A stretch of 34,289 nt of DNA. Source: Opitutus sp. (GTDB lineage: Bacteria > Verrucomicrobiota > Verrucomicrobiia > Opitutales > Opitutaceae). Below, one piece after another: positions 17,063 through 24,225 of this stretch. Position numbers and translations under genes: made by a program. How positions within the stretch are numbered: the first letter of the stretch is position 1; each line of letters opens with the position of its first letter. Where the stretch lies: contig JANYAM010000005.1 of the NCBI GenBank assembly GCA_025361365.1, positions 1 through 34,289 of the forward strand, read 5' to 3'. Below the pieces are notes generated by a model. It was not told the DNA's origin, ran no database searches, and was given only the letters and a program-made list of their open reading frames with translations.

Positions 17063-18202
17063 ATGTCCGCCGACTCCACTCCGCTCCTCTCGCCCGCTCA
17101 GCGCAAGCTCGTCGGCTTCGCCATCGGGTTCGCGGCGTTCTGCACCATCGGCTGGTTGCTCTACGTGATGCTGGCCGGCGTCGCCGGTTTCATCGGCGCC
17201 TTCTCCGGCGTCATCTGGCCGCTGGCGGTCGCGGGCATCCTGGCGCTGCTGATGCGCCCGGTGGTCACGTTCTTCGAGCACCGGTTGAAGCTCTCGCGGC
17301 CCGTCGCCGTCGTCCTGCTCTATCTGGTCTTCCTGCTGCTGGTCGCCGGCCTGCTGGTCACCTTCCTCCCGGCGCTGATCTCCCAACTCCTCGAGTTCAT
17401 CGCCTACCTGCCGACCCTCTGGCAGAAGACCGTCGCGTGGAGCGAGCAGCATTTCCCGGAGTGGCTGGCGATCATCCGGCCCTATCTCGACAACCCCACG
17501 GTCAAGGCCGCGCTCGACAGCGTGACCCACCAGGCGCAGAATCTGCTCGGCAATGTCGCCCCCACGCTCCTGTCGGCCGGCGCGGGTGTCTTCGGGTTGT
17601 TCGGCTTCGCGGCGTCGGTCGCGGTCATTCCCGTCTACCTGTTCTTCTTCCTGCTCTCGAACAACGACCCGACGCACGCCCTGCCCGAGCACCTGCCGTT
17701 TCTTAAGAAGGAGCATCGGGACGATGTAGTGTTCCTCGTCCGCGAGTTCCTCGGCATCCTGGTGGCCTTCTTCCGCGGCCAGCTGCTCATCGGCCTGATC
17801 ATGGGCGTCCTCTTCGCGACCGGCTTCTCGGTTGCCGGCCTCAAGTTTGGCCTGGCGATCGGCCTGCTCACCGGCCTGCTCAATGTCGTGCCCTACCTCG
17901 GCAGCATCCTCGGCCTGAGCGTGGCCCTGCCCCTGGCCTATTTGCAGCCGGACGGCGGCGGGCTGGCCCTGGTGTGCATCTGCGTGGCGGTCTTTGCTGC
18001 GGTGCAATTGCTCGACGGCTGGTTGCTCACCCCGCGCATCATGGGCAAGCAGACCGGCCTCCATCCGGTGGCCATCATCATGGCCGTGTTTTTCTGGGGC
18101 AAGGCACTCGGCGGCATCCTCGGCATGATGCTGGCCGTGCCGCTTACGGCGTTCTTCGTGACGGCCTGGCGCTTCGTCCGGCGCAAATATTTCGCCGCTT
18201 AG
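17063..18202 (+). CDS. AI-2E family (UPF0118) membrane transporter
   Basis: 379 aa from ATG 17063. Polytopic membrane protein with the family layout: two N-terminal TM pairs (about 16-95), a soluble segment (about 110-175, LPTLWQKTVAWSEQHFPEWL...), and then further TMs to the end. Conserved features include VIPVYLFFFLLSNNDPTHAL, FFRGQLLIGLIMGVLFATGF, LKFGLAIGLLTGLLNVVPYL G, and TPRIMGKQTGLHPVAIIMAV F near residue 330. Family members include TqsA (AI-2 export) and Na+/H+ antiporters, so the substrate cannot be inferred. It follows the RND gene on the same strand after a 362-bp repeat-filled gap, so it is probably transcribed separately. Confidence 0.92.
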   Translation: MSADSTPLLSPAQRKLVGFAIGFAAFCTIGWLLYVMLAGVAGFIGAFSGVIWPLAVAGILALLMRPVVTFFEHRLKLSRPVAVVLLYLVFLLLVAGLLVTFLPALISQLLEFIAYLPTLWQKTVAWSEQHFPEWLAIIRPYLDNPTVKAALDSVTHQAQNLLGNVAPTLLSAGAGVFGLFGFAASVAVIPVYLFFFLLSNNDPTHALPEHLPFLKKEHRDDVVFLVREFLGILVAFFRGQLLIGLIMGVLFATGFSVAGLKFGLAIGLLTGLLNVVPYLGSILGLSVALPLAYLQPDGGGLALVCICVAVFAAVQLLDGWLLTPRIMGKQTGLHPVAIIMAVFFWGKALGGILGMMLAVPLTAFFVTAWRFVRRKYFAA

Positions 18203-18221
18203 CAGGGTTAACTCGGAAATC

Positions 18222-18299
18222 TAGCCACAAAGGAACGCAAAGAGCACAAAGACAGTTCATCCAGCTCTTCTTTGCGATCTATGTGTTCTTTCGTGGCTA
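18222..18299. repeat. Diverged CCACAAAG/CCACGAAAG inverted repeat
   Basis: The left arm 18222-18251 (TAGCCACAAAGGAACGCAAA...) and right arm 18270-18299 (...TGTTCTTTCGTGGCTA) are imperfect inverted copies, related to the perfect element at 775-856. A small hairpin CTGACA-CAGGGT-TGTCAG follows at 18323-18340. Located between the AI-2E and beta-CASP genes. Confidence 0.75.
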
Positions 18300-18375
18300 A
18301 ACTTCATATTAACCGCTGACTCCTGACACAGGGTTGTCAGCAGAAGCCGGCCGCGGCTTTGACTTCACTCGTCTT

Positions 18376-18396
18376 GCCTCCTTGCTGGAGGCTTCA
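18376..18396 (+). promoter_or_regulatory. Hairpin sequestering the Shine-Dalgarno of the beta-CASP gene
   Basis: GCCTCC (18376-18381) can pair with GGAGGC (18387-18392) around a TTGCT loop. The right strand contains the ribosome-binding GGAGG (18387-18391) spaced 4 nt from the ATG at 18396. Formation of the stem would hide the site, suggesting translational control or a requirement for coupled unfolding. Confidence 0.5.
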
Positions 18397-19379
18397 TGCC
18401 GTGGGAGGTCAAATTCAAGCAAGGCGTCAACCTGCCGCAGATCGGCTGGTGGCTGGACGCCCAGAAATCCCAGGCGCGCTCCTTTGTTTCCCACGCGCAC
18501 TCCGACCACATCGCGGCACACCGGGAGATCCTCGCCACGCGCGAGACCGCCAGCCTCATGCGGCTGCGGGTCGGCGGGAAGCGCCAGGAGAACATCCTGA
18601 AGTTCGGCGAGCCCTGGACCGCGGACTTCGGCTGCGAGGTGAAGCTCTACCCGGCGGGCCACATCCTCGGCTCCGCCATGTTTCACGCGACCACGGAGCA
18701 CGGCAGCCTGCTCTATACCGGCGACTTCAAACTCCGCCCGAGCCCCGGCGCCGAAACCTGCGTCGTGCCGCGCGCCGATGTGTTGATCATGGAAACAACT
18801 TTCGGCCTGCCCCGCTATGTGTTTCCGCCACAGGAGAAGATCGAGGCGGATATCGTCGCCTTCTGCCGGCAGGCGCTGGCGGACCAGGTGACACCCGTGC
18901 TCTATGCCTACAGCCTCGGCAAGACCCAGGAACTGCTGCAAATCGTCGGCGGCGCCGGCCTGCCGGTGATGTTGCACCAGAACAGCCACCAGATGACGAA
19001 GCGCTATTCCGAGCTGGGCATGAAGCTCCCACCCTATGCGCTGCTCGATCCCAAGGCTTACGCCGGCCACGTCGTCATCGCCCCGCCGATGATGAACCAC
19101 CTCGAGCCGCTGACGTGGGTTCACCCGAAGCGCACCGCGGTCGCCACCGGGTGGGCCATGGACCAAGGCGCCATCTACCGGAACAAGTGCGATGCCGCCT
19201 TCCCCTTGTCCGATCACGCCGATTTTCCGGACCTGCTGGCGCTCGTGGACCGGGTCCGGCCGAAAGTCGTCTACACGTTGCACGGCTTCGCCAAGGAGTT
19301 CGCGGCCACCCTGCGGGCCCGCGGCACCGAGGCCTGGGCCATCGGGCAGCAGAACCAAATGGACCTGACGCTGGGGTGA
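18396..19379 (+). CDS. Metallo-beta-lactamase fold beta-CASP exonuclease-like protein
   Basis: 327 aa, ATG 18396 with a good GGAGG site. Zinc-dependent nuclease fold. Motif 2 is H33-A-H35-S-D37-H38, motif 3 is AGHILGSAMF, and motif 4 is LLYTGDFK. A beta-CASP-type C-terminal half has TPVLYAYSLGKTQELLQI and the late FPLSDHADFPDLLALVD and YTLHGFAKEF segments. It resembles the 'DNA ligase-associated exonuclease' family, usually found beside an ATP-dependent ligase and a helicase. None of those partners is in this window, so a DNA-repair role is inference; RNA 3'-processing relatives share the fold. No signal peptide, so cytoplasmic. A perfect hairpin follows the stop codon. Confidence 0.85.
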   Translation: MPWEVKFKQGVNLPQIGWWLDAQKSQARSFVSHAHSDHIAAHREILATRETASLMRLRVGGKRQENILKFGEPWTADFGCEVKLYPAGHILGSAMFHATTEHGSLLYTGDFKLRPSPGAETCVVPRADVLIMETTFGLPRYVFPPQEKIEADIVAFCRQALADQVTPVLYAYSLGKTQELLQIVGGAGLPVMLHQNSHQMTKRYSELGMKLPPYALLDPKAYAGHVVIAPPMMNHLEPLTWVHPKRTAVATGWAMDQGAIYRNKCDAAFPLSDHADFPDLLALVDRVRPKVVYTLHGFAKEFAATLRARGTEAWAIGQQNQMDLTLG

Positions 19380-19413
19380 GAGTTAATGGTGGCGTGCGCG
19401 CCACCATTAACTC
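19380..19413. terminator. Perfect 15-bp hairpin after the beta-CASP gene
   Basis: GAGTTAATGGTGGCG (19380-19394), loop TGCG, and its exact complement at 19399-19413. It begins directly after the TGA stop (19377-19379). No T-run follows, so it may act as an mRNA-stability or processing hairpin rather than a classical terminator. Its sequence family differs from the REP-like pairs. Confidence 0.7.
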
Positions 19414-19456
19414 GACGCCGGCCGCACTTTCTCTCATTCGTGCTGTCGCTCTCCCC

Positions 19457-20224
19457 GTGAAACTCTCCTGGTCCCTCCTCCTCTGCCTACCGGCGCTCGC
19501 CGGCGCTGCGCCGTTCACCGCCTTCCATGACGGTGAAACCTTCACCTATAAGGTCGGCTTCGCCATCTTCGGCCATGCGGGCGACCTCGTCATCACCGCC
19601 CGCGACCAGCAGCGGGACGGTGCGGCGGTGGTAAGCGTCACCACCGACACCAAGTCGCACGGCATCGTGCGCGGGTTCTACGCCTTCGACAACAAGGCCG
19701 AGGTCGTGATCAACAAGGCCAGCGGCCAGATGCTGCTGGTCAAGGAGAGCGGCGGCACCAAGGACCGCCCCACAGACACCGAGACGGTTTTCAACTACCA
19801 GACCCGGATCGCCTCGCACATCGACCACATCCGCACGGGCCGCTCGGCCGAGATACCCATTCCGGCGGGCGAGCCGGTCGACCTCCTTAGTGCGCTCGTG
19901 CAGACCCGCGACTGGCACCTCAAGCCCGGCGAGAAGCGCGATCTGCTCGTGCAGTTCGGCCCCGACTTCTACCCGATCAGCATCCGGGCCGAAGGCTACG
20001 AGGAGGTGTATACGCCGCGTGGCACCTACAAGACACTCGTGCTGGTGCCACGCATGGAGAAGGACCCCCAGGGCGTTTTCAAGAAGGGCGGCGAAATCAA
20101 GGTGTGGATTTCCCAAGACGCCGCCAACCTGCCGGTGAAGATGCAGCTCAAGTTGAACTACGGCACCGCGACCTTGATGCTGACTGACTACAAGAGCGCC
20201 GCCCCGGCCGTCGCCACGAAATGA
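19457..20224 (+). CDS. Exported DUF3108 domain protein
   Basis: 255 aa from a GTG at 19457 (MKLSWSLLLCLPALAGAAPF when read as Met). The frame is open far upstream over the beta-CASP gene, but that part is out-of-frame shadow. Sec signal peptide, cleavage after AGA. The mature protein starts FTAFHDGETFTYKVGFAIFG, then DLVITARD, VSVTTDTKSHGIVRGFYAFD, a DRPTDTETVFNYQT segment, and the C-terminal GGEIKVWISQDAANLPVKMQ, which is the hallmark end of DUF3108 (LptD/LolA-like beta-sheet carriers). Function unknown. It is convergent with the mpg gene across a REP-like pair. Confidence 0.85.
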   Translation: MKLSWSLLLCLPALAGAAPFTAFHDGETFTYKVGFAIFGHAGDLVITARDQQRDGAAVVSVTTDTKSHGIVRGFYAFDNKAEVVINKASGQMLLVKESGGTKDRPTDTETVFNYQTRIASHIDHIRTGRSAEIPIPAGEPVDLLSALVQTRDWHLKPGEKRDLLVQFGPDFYPISIRAEGYEEVYTPRGTYKTLVLVPRMEKDPQGVFKKGGEIKVWISQDAANLPVKMQLKLNYGTATLMLTDYKSAAPAVATK

Positions 20225-20229
20225 AGCTT

Positions 20230-20277
20230 TAGCGGCGCCCGATGGGCGCCGTCCGGCGGCCACAGACCGCCACTACA
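20230..20277. repeat. REP-like pair (TAGCGGCG family) at a convergent junction
   Basis: The left unit is TAGCGGCGCCC-GAT-GGGCGCCG (its head GTAG decayed to TTAG) and the right unit, inverted, is CGGCGG...CCGCCACTACA. The mpg stop codon (TAG, 20273-20275) is formed by the right unit's head. Lies between the DUF3108 and mpg 3' ends. Confidence 0.85.
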
Positions 20278-20800
20278 TTTCGAGCCAGAATCGCCACGGC
20301 TTCCGGGACCACACGGGCCCGGCGTAATCCACGCCGATGCGCGCGCTGACTCGCAACGCCCGGCGCGGCACCTTGAAGCCGTCATCCTCGATCCACAAGC
20401 CCGACGCCCGGGTGGCGGCGGCGCCATTCAACGCGCGGCCAATTTGCAGCCGCTTGGTCAGGCGGCCGGGACCACTGATGCTCTCGACGCCCCGGATCAA
20501 CACGGCGGCCGGATAATCCGCCGGCCCCGTGACCAAGTTCAGCATCTCGTGCATGCCGTAGCAGAGGTAGACATACCAGACGCCGCCCGGGCCATACATC
20601 ACCTCGGTGCGTTTGGTGCGGCCCTTCGCCGCATGGCACGCGAGATCCTTTTCCCCGTCATACGCCTCAACCTCCGTGATCCGATGCCGGGTGACCGTGC
20701 CGTCGGCATGGCGCCGGGCGAGCAGCTTGCCCACCAGGCCGCGCGCCAGCGCCACGGTCCGCTTGGCCTGCACAGATTTCGCTTTCACGGTGGCCGGCAT
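20273..20800 (-). CDS. DNA-3-methyladenine glycosylase (AAG/MPG family)
   Basis: Excises 3-methyladenine and other alkylated purines as the first step of base-excision repair. 175 aa from ATG 20800; an in-frame extension to 20884 (MPSNKIQPDSG...) adds 28 residues with no family similarity. Conserved blocks: LARGLVGKLLARR, RITEVEAYDGEKDLACHAAK (catalytic Glu in the EAY context), KRTEVMYGPGGVWYVYLCYG, MHEMLNLVTG and SGPGRLTKRLQI. At 175 aa it is at the short end for the family, with a trimmed C-terminus. Its stop codon comes from the adjacent REP-like element. Divergent from rplU. Confidence 0.9.
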   Translation of the reverse strand: MPATVKAKSVQAKRTVALARGLVGKLLARRHADGTVTRHRITEVEAYDGEKDLACHAAKGRTKRTEVMYGPGGVWYVYLCYGMHEMLNLVTGPADYPAAVLIRGVESISGPGRLTKRLQIGRALNGAAATRASGLWIEDDGFKVPRRALRVSARIGVDYAGPVWSRKPWRFWLEM

Positions 20801-21081
20801 GGTCTGATATCTGCGAACGAACCGCCTGAACGCAACTCCCGCCCAACCAGTTCCGCTGTCCGGTTGTATCTTGTTGCTGGGCATAGAGGAGCCCGCTTAC
20901 ACCCCGTTCATCGATACCGTCGACGCCAGGAGGAATGCCCACGCACCGGGCGGGGTGCGGGGCTTGAATTTTTCCCTCAACTATCCCTTGGTGGAGCCGC
21001 CGGATGGGGATTCCCGCTGTGGCTGAAAATAAAGCCTTGATTACCCTCCACCGACTCCCCTTATTTCGCCCCTTTGAACTT
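20801..21081. other. Divergent mpg/rplU intergenic region
   Basis: 281 bp that must hold promoters for both directions. On the plus strand TTGATT (21037-21042), an 18-bp spacer and TTATTT (21061-21066) is the best sigma70-like candidate for rplU, giving a very short leader; this is weak. No tRNA, riboswitch or REP-like element was recognised here, which makes it one of the few larger gaps without a palindrome. Confidence 0.35.
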
Positions 21082-21396
21082 ATGAAAGCCACTATCAAAA
21101 CACAGGGGAAGCAGTTCTCGGTCAGCGAGGGCGATATCCTTATCGTGGACCGCTATCCCAAGACGGAAGCCGGTTCCACGGTCGAAATCAACGAAGTCCT
21201 CGCCGCGGGCGAAGGCGACAATTTCAAGGTCGGCACCCCCTTCCTCACCGGCGCCTCAGTCAAGGCCAAGGTCCTCGAGAACAAGCGCGGCAAGAAGGTC
21301 ATCGTTTTCAAGATGCGCAAGCGCAAGGGCTCGAAGCGCAAGCGGGGCCACCGCCAGGAACTCTCCGTCATCAAGATCGAGTCGATCACCGCTTAA
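21082..21396 (+). CDS. rplU: 50S ribosomal protein L21
   Basis: 104 aa from ATG 21082 ([20 protein letters not shown]). Large-subunit protein that binds 23S rRNA domain VI. Family features: KTQGKQFSV at the start, [20 protein letters not shown], an internal [20 protein letters not shown] and the basic [20 protein letters not shown] near the C-terminus. An upstream in-frame extension to 21004 is rejected. It is followed after 12 bp by rpmA, the standard rplU-rpmA operon. Confidence 0.97.
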   Translation: MKATIKTQGKQFSVSEGDILIVDRYPKTEAGSTVEINEVLAAGEGDNFKVGTPFLTGASVKAKVLENKRGKKVIVFKMRKRKGSKRKRGHRQELSVIKIESITA

Positions 21397-21408
21397 GGCA
21401 CACCCGTC

Positions 21409-21648
21409 ATGGCACATAAAACAGGTCAGAAATCCTCCAGCAACGGCCGCGACAGCGCTTCCAAGCGCCTTGGCGTCAAAATTTTTGGCGGCCAGAAGGT
21501 CCTCGCCGGCGGCATCATCATCCGCCAGCGCGGCTCCAAGCACCACGCCGGCAAGGGCGTCGGCACCGGCCGCGATTGGACGCTCTTCGCGCTCCGCGAC
21601 GGTACCGTCGAGTTCGACAAGGCCCACCGCAAGGTGAACGTAGTCTGA
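21409..21648 (+). CDS. rpmA: 50S ribosomal protein L27
   Basis: 79 aa, ATG 21409. [20 protein letters not shown] then [28 protein letters not shown] and [18 protein letters not shown] are canonical. The N-terminus begins MAHK directly, so there is no Firmicutes-type cleavable leader. The usual MAHKKGGGS tail reads MAHKTGQKS here. L27 reaches into the peptidyl-transferase centre. The last gene of the ribosomal pair, it is followed by a strong terminator. Confidence 0.97.
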   Translation: MAHKTGQKSSSNGRDSASKRLGVKIFGGQKVLAGGIIIRQRGSKHHAGKGVGTGRDWTLFALRDGTVEFDKAHRKVNVV

Positions 21649-21671
21649 GGCAATCTTCGCCTCGTCATTCC

Positions 21672-21697
21672 AAGCGCACCTTCCGGTGCGCTTTTTT
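21672..21697 (+). terminator. Rho-independent terminator after rplU-rpmA
   Basis: AAGCGCACC (21672-21680), loop TTCC, GGTGCGCTT (21685-21693), then a T-run to 21697. Classical stem plus U-tract, 24 bp after the rpmA stop. Confidence 0.93.
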
Positions 21698-21701
21698 ATT
21701 C

Positions 21702-21766
21702 GTAGGGTCGCCGCTCGCCGGCGGACCGCGCCCGGCGAAAGGTCCGGCGACTAGCGCCAACCCTAC
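21702..21766. repeat. GTAG-headed REP-like pair (GTAGGGTCGCCG family)
   Basis: Starts GTAGGGTCGCCGCTCGCCGG, directly after the rpmA terminator, and ends inverted AGCGCCAACCCTAC. Its first 24 bases are the same as those of the copy at 16704, showing recent spread. It was inserted a few bases past a terminator. Confidence 0.88.
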
Positions 21767-21812
21767 AACCCAAACCTTGCGCGCTGCCGCGCTTAGGCCT
21801 TTCCTCTTCCCC

Positions 21813-22148
21813 GTGTCCGACCGCCTCTCCGAACTCCAACGCCAGCGCGAAATCGCCCAGGAGCAGCTCGCCTGGCTGGACCGCGAGATCGCCCGGGAAT
21901 CCGGCCAGGCGCCGTCTGCTCCAGCTTCGGTCCCCGCGCCGCCCGCCGCTCCCGTGGTGTCGCCGCCCAAGGAAATGTCCGCGGCCGCGGCCCGCGCTGC
22001 CGACGACATCATCGCCCAGTATCAAACGCCGCCAGGCAGCACGACGAAGGACGTCAAACGCGGCTGCTACGCCTATTTCTTCGTGGCGCTGGGCACCGTG
22101 CTGCTAACCGTCGGGGTAATTTATCTGTTCTATCTCCGCCGGAAGTAG
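21813..22148 (+). CDS. Small coiled-coil protein with a C-terminal membrane anchor
   Basis: 111 aa from a GTG at 21813 (MSDRLSELQRQREIAQEQLA when read as Met). The frame is open to 21576, but the upstream part overlaps rpmA, a terminator and a REP-like pair. The first ~35 residues form a charged heptad-like helix (SELQRQREIAQEQLAWLDRE), followed by a Pro/Ala linker (about 37-58), a second short helix (AAAARAADDIIAQYQTP) and one C-terminal TM (about 86-107, YAYFFVALGTVLLTVGVIYL F) ending YLRRK. This is tail-anchored topology with the helix in the cytoplasm. No family recognised. High G/C third positions support coding. Confidence 0.7.
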   Translation: MSDRLSELQRQREIAQEQLAWLDREIARESGQAPSAPASVPAPPAAPVVSPPKEMSAAAARAADDIIAQYQTPPGSTTKDVKRGCYAYFFVALGTVLLTVGVIYLFYLRRK

Positions 22149-22150
22149 TC

Positions 22151-22206
22151 GTGGAGGGCTGCCGCTTGCCGGCAGGCCACGGTCCGGCGACGAGCGCCGA
22201 CCCTAC
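22151..22206. repeat. GTGG/GTAG-headed REP-like pair at a convergent junction
   Basis: The left unit begins GTGGAGGGCTGCCGCTTGCC at 22151 and the right unit ends GAGCGCCGACCCTAC at 22206. The right head contributes the TAG stop codon (22203-22205) of the Gfo/Idh/MocA gene. It is 2 bp from the stop of the preceding plus-strand gene, so the element fills the gap. Confidence 0.87.
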
Positions 22207-23291
22207 AGCGTGACGCGCCAGCGGCCGTTGCTCCAGGACTCCCAGACGGCCTCGGTGAACTGCATATATTTCACGCCGGTCGCAAAATCCGTCAACCGGA
22301 CCGGCTTCCCGTCACGGATGCTGTCGATGAAATCCGCCTCGACGCGCCAGGCCCCGCGCTTCTCCGGGGCGATCGCTACCGGCTTTTCCGCCTCGCCGCG
22401 CAGACGGAGCCAAAGCTCGCCCTTCGCGAGGTCCAGCCGCAGGCCGGCCTTGCTGCCATTAAGCCGGATCTCCGCGCGCGGTGCGGAGGTCTCCACGCCG
22501 CTGAAATGCGCCACCAACCGCGCCCCGGTGGGCTGCCAATTGACGGCCCAAGGCGTGTTGGTGTTCGCCGCGGTCGTGGCCGGGTCGTAGCTGCCCAGGA
22601 CCGTCACGCTTTCAGGAATCGTCGTCGCTTGCGGCATATCTTCCTCGTCTTTTCTTTCTTTGGAGAAAATCGCCGCGTCGGCCACCAGTGAGGTGACGCC
22701 CCGGCCCAGCCAGCGCAGAACCATTTCGTAATAAATGCCGAGATAGAGGGTGTTTTTGCCGCTCAGGGTCAGATTCTGCCGCCAGTTCAGCGGCAACGAG
22801 CTGTCCGCCAGCCCGTCGGTCGTCGCCGTCAGGACAACTTCCCGCAGCGTGCCGAGCGTGCCGGCCTGGAGCAAATCGATGATCGTGGCATCAAAGGGCA
22901 GCGACATCGGCGCCGGCACGATCTGCGCCACCAGCTTCGGCTGCTGCCGGGACTCCGCCAGCATCAGCTCGGCCTCGGCCAGGTTACGGGCCATCCGTGC
23001 CTCGGTCAGCACGTGCTTGCCGGCGCGCAACGCCGCCACCGTCAGCTTGCCGTGCAGGTTCGGCCAAGTGCCGATGCAAATGGCGTCGATGTCGGGGGAC
23101 TCGATGATCTCCTTCCAATTGTCCGTGACCTTGGGGATGCCGAATTCCTTGGCGACCTTTTCGCCGGAGGCCAGCGTCCGGTTGCACACCGCCGCCACCG
23201 TGACACCGGGGATGGCCTGGAAACCGGGAATGTGCCGCGTCCGCGTGTTGCCCCCGGCGCCGATGACTCCGATGCGGACGGGCTGGCTCAT
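22203..23291 (-). CDS. Gfo/Idh/MocA family oxidoreductase
   Basis: NAD(P)-dependent sugar/inositol dehydrogenase family, 362 aa from ATG 23291. N-terminal Rossmann fold: VRIGVIGAGGNTRTRHIPGF, with AAVCNRTLASGEKVAKEFGI and IDAICIGTWPNLHGKLTVAA. The place normally occupied by the catalytic EKP reads TEARMARN (K replaced by A-R), so activity or chemistry may differ from classical members. The C-terminal alpha/beta domain includes LNWRQNLTLSGKNTLYLGIY and the late DFIDSIRDGKPVRLTDFATG. The start overlaps the scpB stop by ATGA, implying translational coupling. The stop comes from a REP-like element. No substrate can be named. Confidence 0.88.
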   Translation of the reverse strand: MSQPVRIGVIGAGGNTRTRHIPGFQAIPGVTVAAVCNRTLASGEKVAKEFGIPKVTDNWKEIIESPDIDAICIGTWPNLHGKLTVAALRAGKHVLTEARMARNLAEAELMLAESRQQPKLVAQIVPAPMSLPFDATIIDLLQAGTLGTLREVVLTATTDGLADSSLPLNWRQNLTLSGKNTLYLGIYYEMVLRWLGRGVTSLVADAAIFSKERKDEEDMPQATTIPESVTVLGSYDPATTAANTNTPWAVNWQPTGARLVAHFSGVETSAPRAEIRLNGSKAGLRLDLAKGELWLRLRGEAEKPVAIAPEKRGAWRVEADFIDSIRDGKPVRLTDFATGVKYMQFTEAVWESWSNGRWRVTL

Positions 23292-24103
23292 GAGGCGGGT
23301 TGCTCGGGCGCCGCCGCCTGCTCGAGCGACATCTGCTGCTCCTCGGTCTCGTCGAGGCCCATGTCGGCGTCGCCGGCCGCGCGCGGGTTGTTCGAGGTCT
23401 GGAGCCACGCGTCGATCTGCCGCGGCGAGAGCACGTCGGAAGACGGCAGCTCGTCGAGGGATTTGATGCCGACAAATTCGAGGAAACCGTCGGTCGTGCC
23501 GTATTGGATCGGCCGGCCTGGCAAGTCGGCGCGCCCGACGATGTAGACGAGATCGCGCTCGAGCAATTTGCTGAGGCCGGCCTCGGCGGACACGCCGCGG
23601 ATCTGCTCGATCTCGGCGCGCGTCACCGGCTGGCGGTAGGCGATCACGGCCATGGTCTCGAGGGACGACGGGCTCAGCTTGACCGGTGGCGGCTCATTGC
23701 GCAGCAGGCGCACCCAGCGGGCGAAGCGCGGATGCGTGACCAGGCGCCAGCCGTTGTGCCCCTCGACCAGCACGATCTCGCTAGCTGCGGCCTGCAACTC
23801 CAGTGAGATCGAATCGATGGCCTCACGGATCTGCACGGTCGTGACCAGGGCCGGCACGTCGCGGTAGAATTCATCGTCCTCGACCGGCGCGGGCAACACG
23901 GGCTCCTCCGGCTCGGCGGGAGCCGGGGCGGCTGCTTCGGGGTTGTCTCCCTGCTCCCCGCTCCCTGCTCCCTGCTCGACCAGCGGCAGCGTGGTCGCCT
24001 GCTCGTGGAAACGGCTGACCGCCGTCTGGATATCCTTCACCGAAAGCGGGCCGTTCGAGGCGAACAGCATCACTTTCAAGACACGTTTGAGATCAAAGGC
24101 CAT
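23288..24103 (-). CDS. scpB: Segregation and condensation protein B
   Basis: Kleisin-interacting winged-helix subunit of the SMC-ScpAB condensin. 271 aa from ATG 24103. N-terminal MAFDLKRVLKVMLFASNGPL SVKDIQ is followed by an unusual low-complexity insertion (about residues 40-75, VEQGAGSGEQGDNPEAAAPA), then REAIDSISLELQAAASEIVL, WRLVTHPRFARWVRLL and the second winged helix LSPSSLETMAVIAYRQPVTR, RGVSAEAGLSKLLERDLVYI and a GRPIQYGTTDGFLEFVGI strand. The C-terminal ~55 residues are acidic and Gln/Ala-rich. The insertion contains a heptanucleotide tandem repeat at DNA level. No scpA is in the window. Divergent from pgi. Confidence 0.94.
   Translation of the reverse strand: MAFDLKRVLKVMLFASNGPLSVKDIQTAVSRFHEQATTLPLVEQGAGSGEQGDNPEAAAPAPAEPEEPVLPAPVEDDEFYRDVPALVTTVQIREAIDSISLELQAAASEIVLVEGHNGWRLVTHPRFARWVRLLRNEPPPVKLSPSSLETMAVIAYRQPVTRAEIEQIRGVSAEAGLSKLLERDLVYIVGRADLPGRPIQYGTTDGFLEFVGIKSLDELPSSDVLSPRQIDAWLQTSNNPRAAGDADMGLDETEEQQMSLEQAAAPEQPAS
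23947..23977. repeat. Heptanucleotide tandem repeat inside scpB
   Basis: CTCCCTG, CTCCCCG, CTCCCTG, CTCCCTG, CTC in a row: 4.4 copies of a 7-bp unit with one mismatch. It encodes part of the linker EQGAGSGEQG in scpB. Gain or loss of a single unit would shift the frame. Confidence 0.85.
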
Positions 24104-24147
24104 GCGTTAAGCCCTTAGTGATTGAGTGCCCGCCCCGCCCTAGCAAT

Positions 24148-24186
24148 CCCGAAAAATCCTACCCTGCGTTTAGGCCATTTTTCGGG
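24148..24186. promoter_or_regulatory. Inverted repeat in the scpB/pgi divergent region
   Basis: CCCGAAAAAT (24148-24157) and ATTTTTCGGG (24177-24186) form a 10-bp inverted repeat with a 19-nt loop, flanked by CTAG on the outer sides. Located between divergent starts (24103 and 24226), it could be an operator or an RNA hairpin in the pgi leader. TATAGC at 24205 is a possible -10, without a good -35. Confidence 0.45.
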
Positions 24187-24225
24187 CTAGCTCCCACCCC
24201 ATTCTATAGCTACTTCTAATCATCT

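Noticed and set aside
18359-19456. Upstream extension of the DUF3108 frame over the beta-CASP gene
   Set aside because: The extension is out-of-frame reading of a gene with catalytic motifs; the signal peptide places the start at the GTG at 19457.
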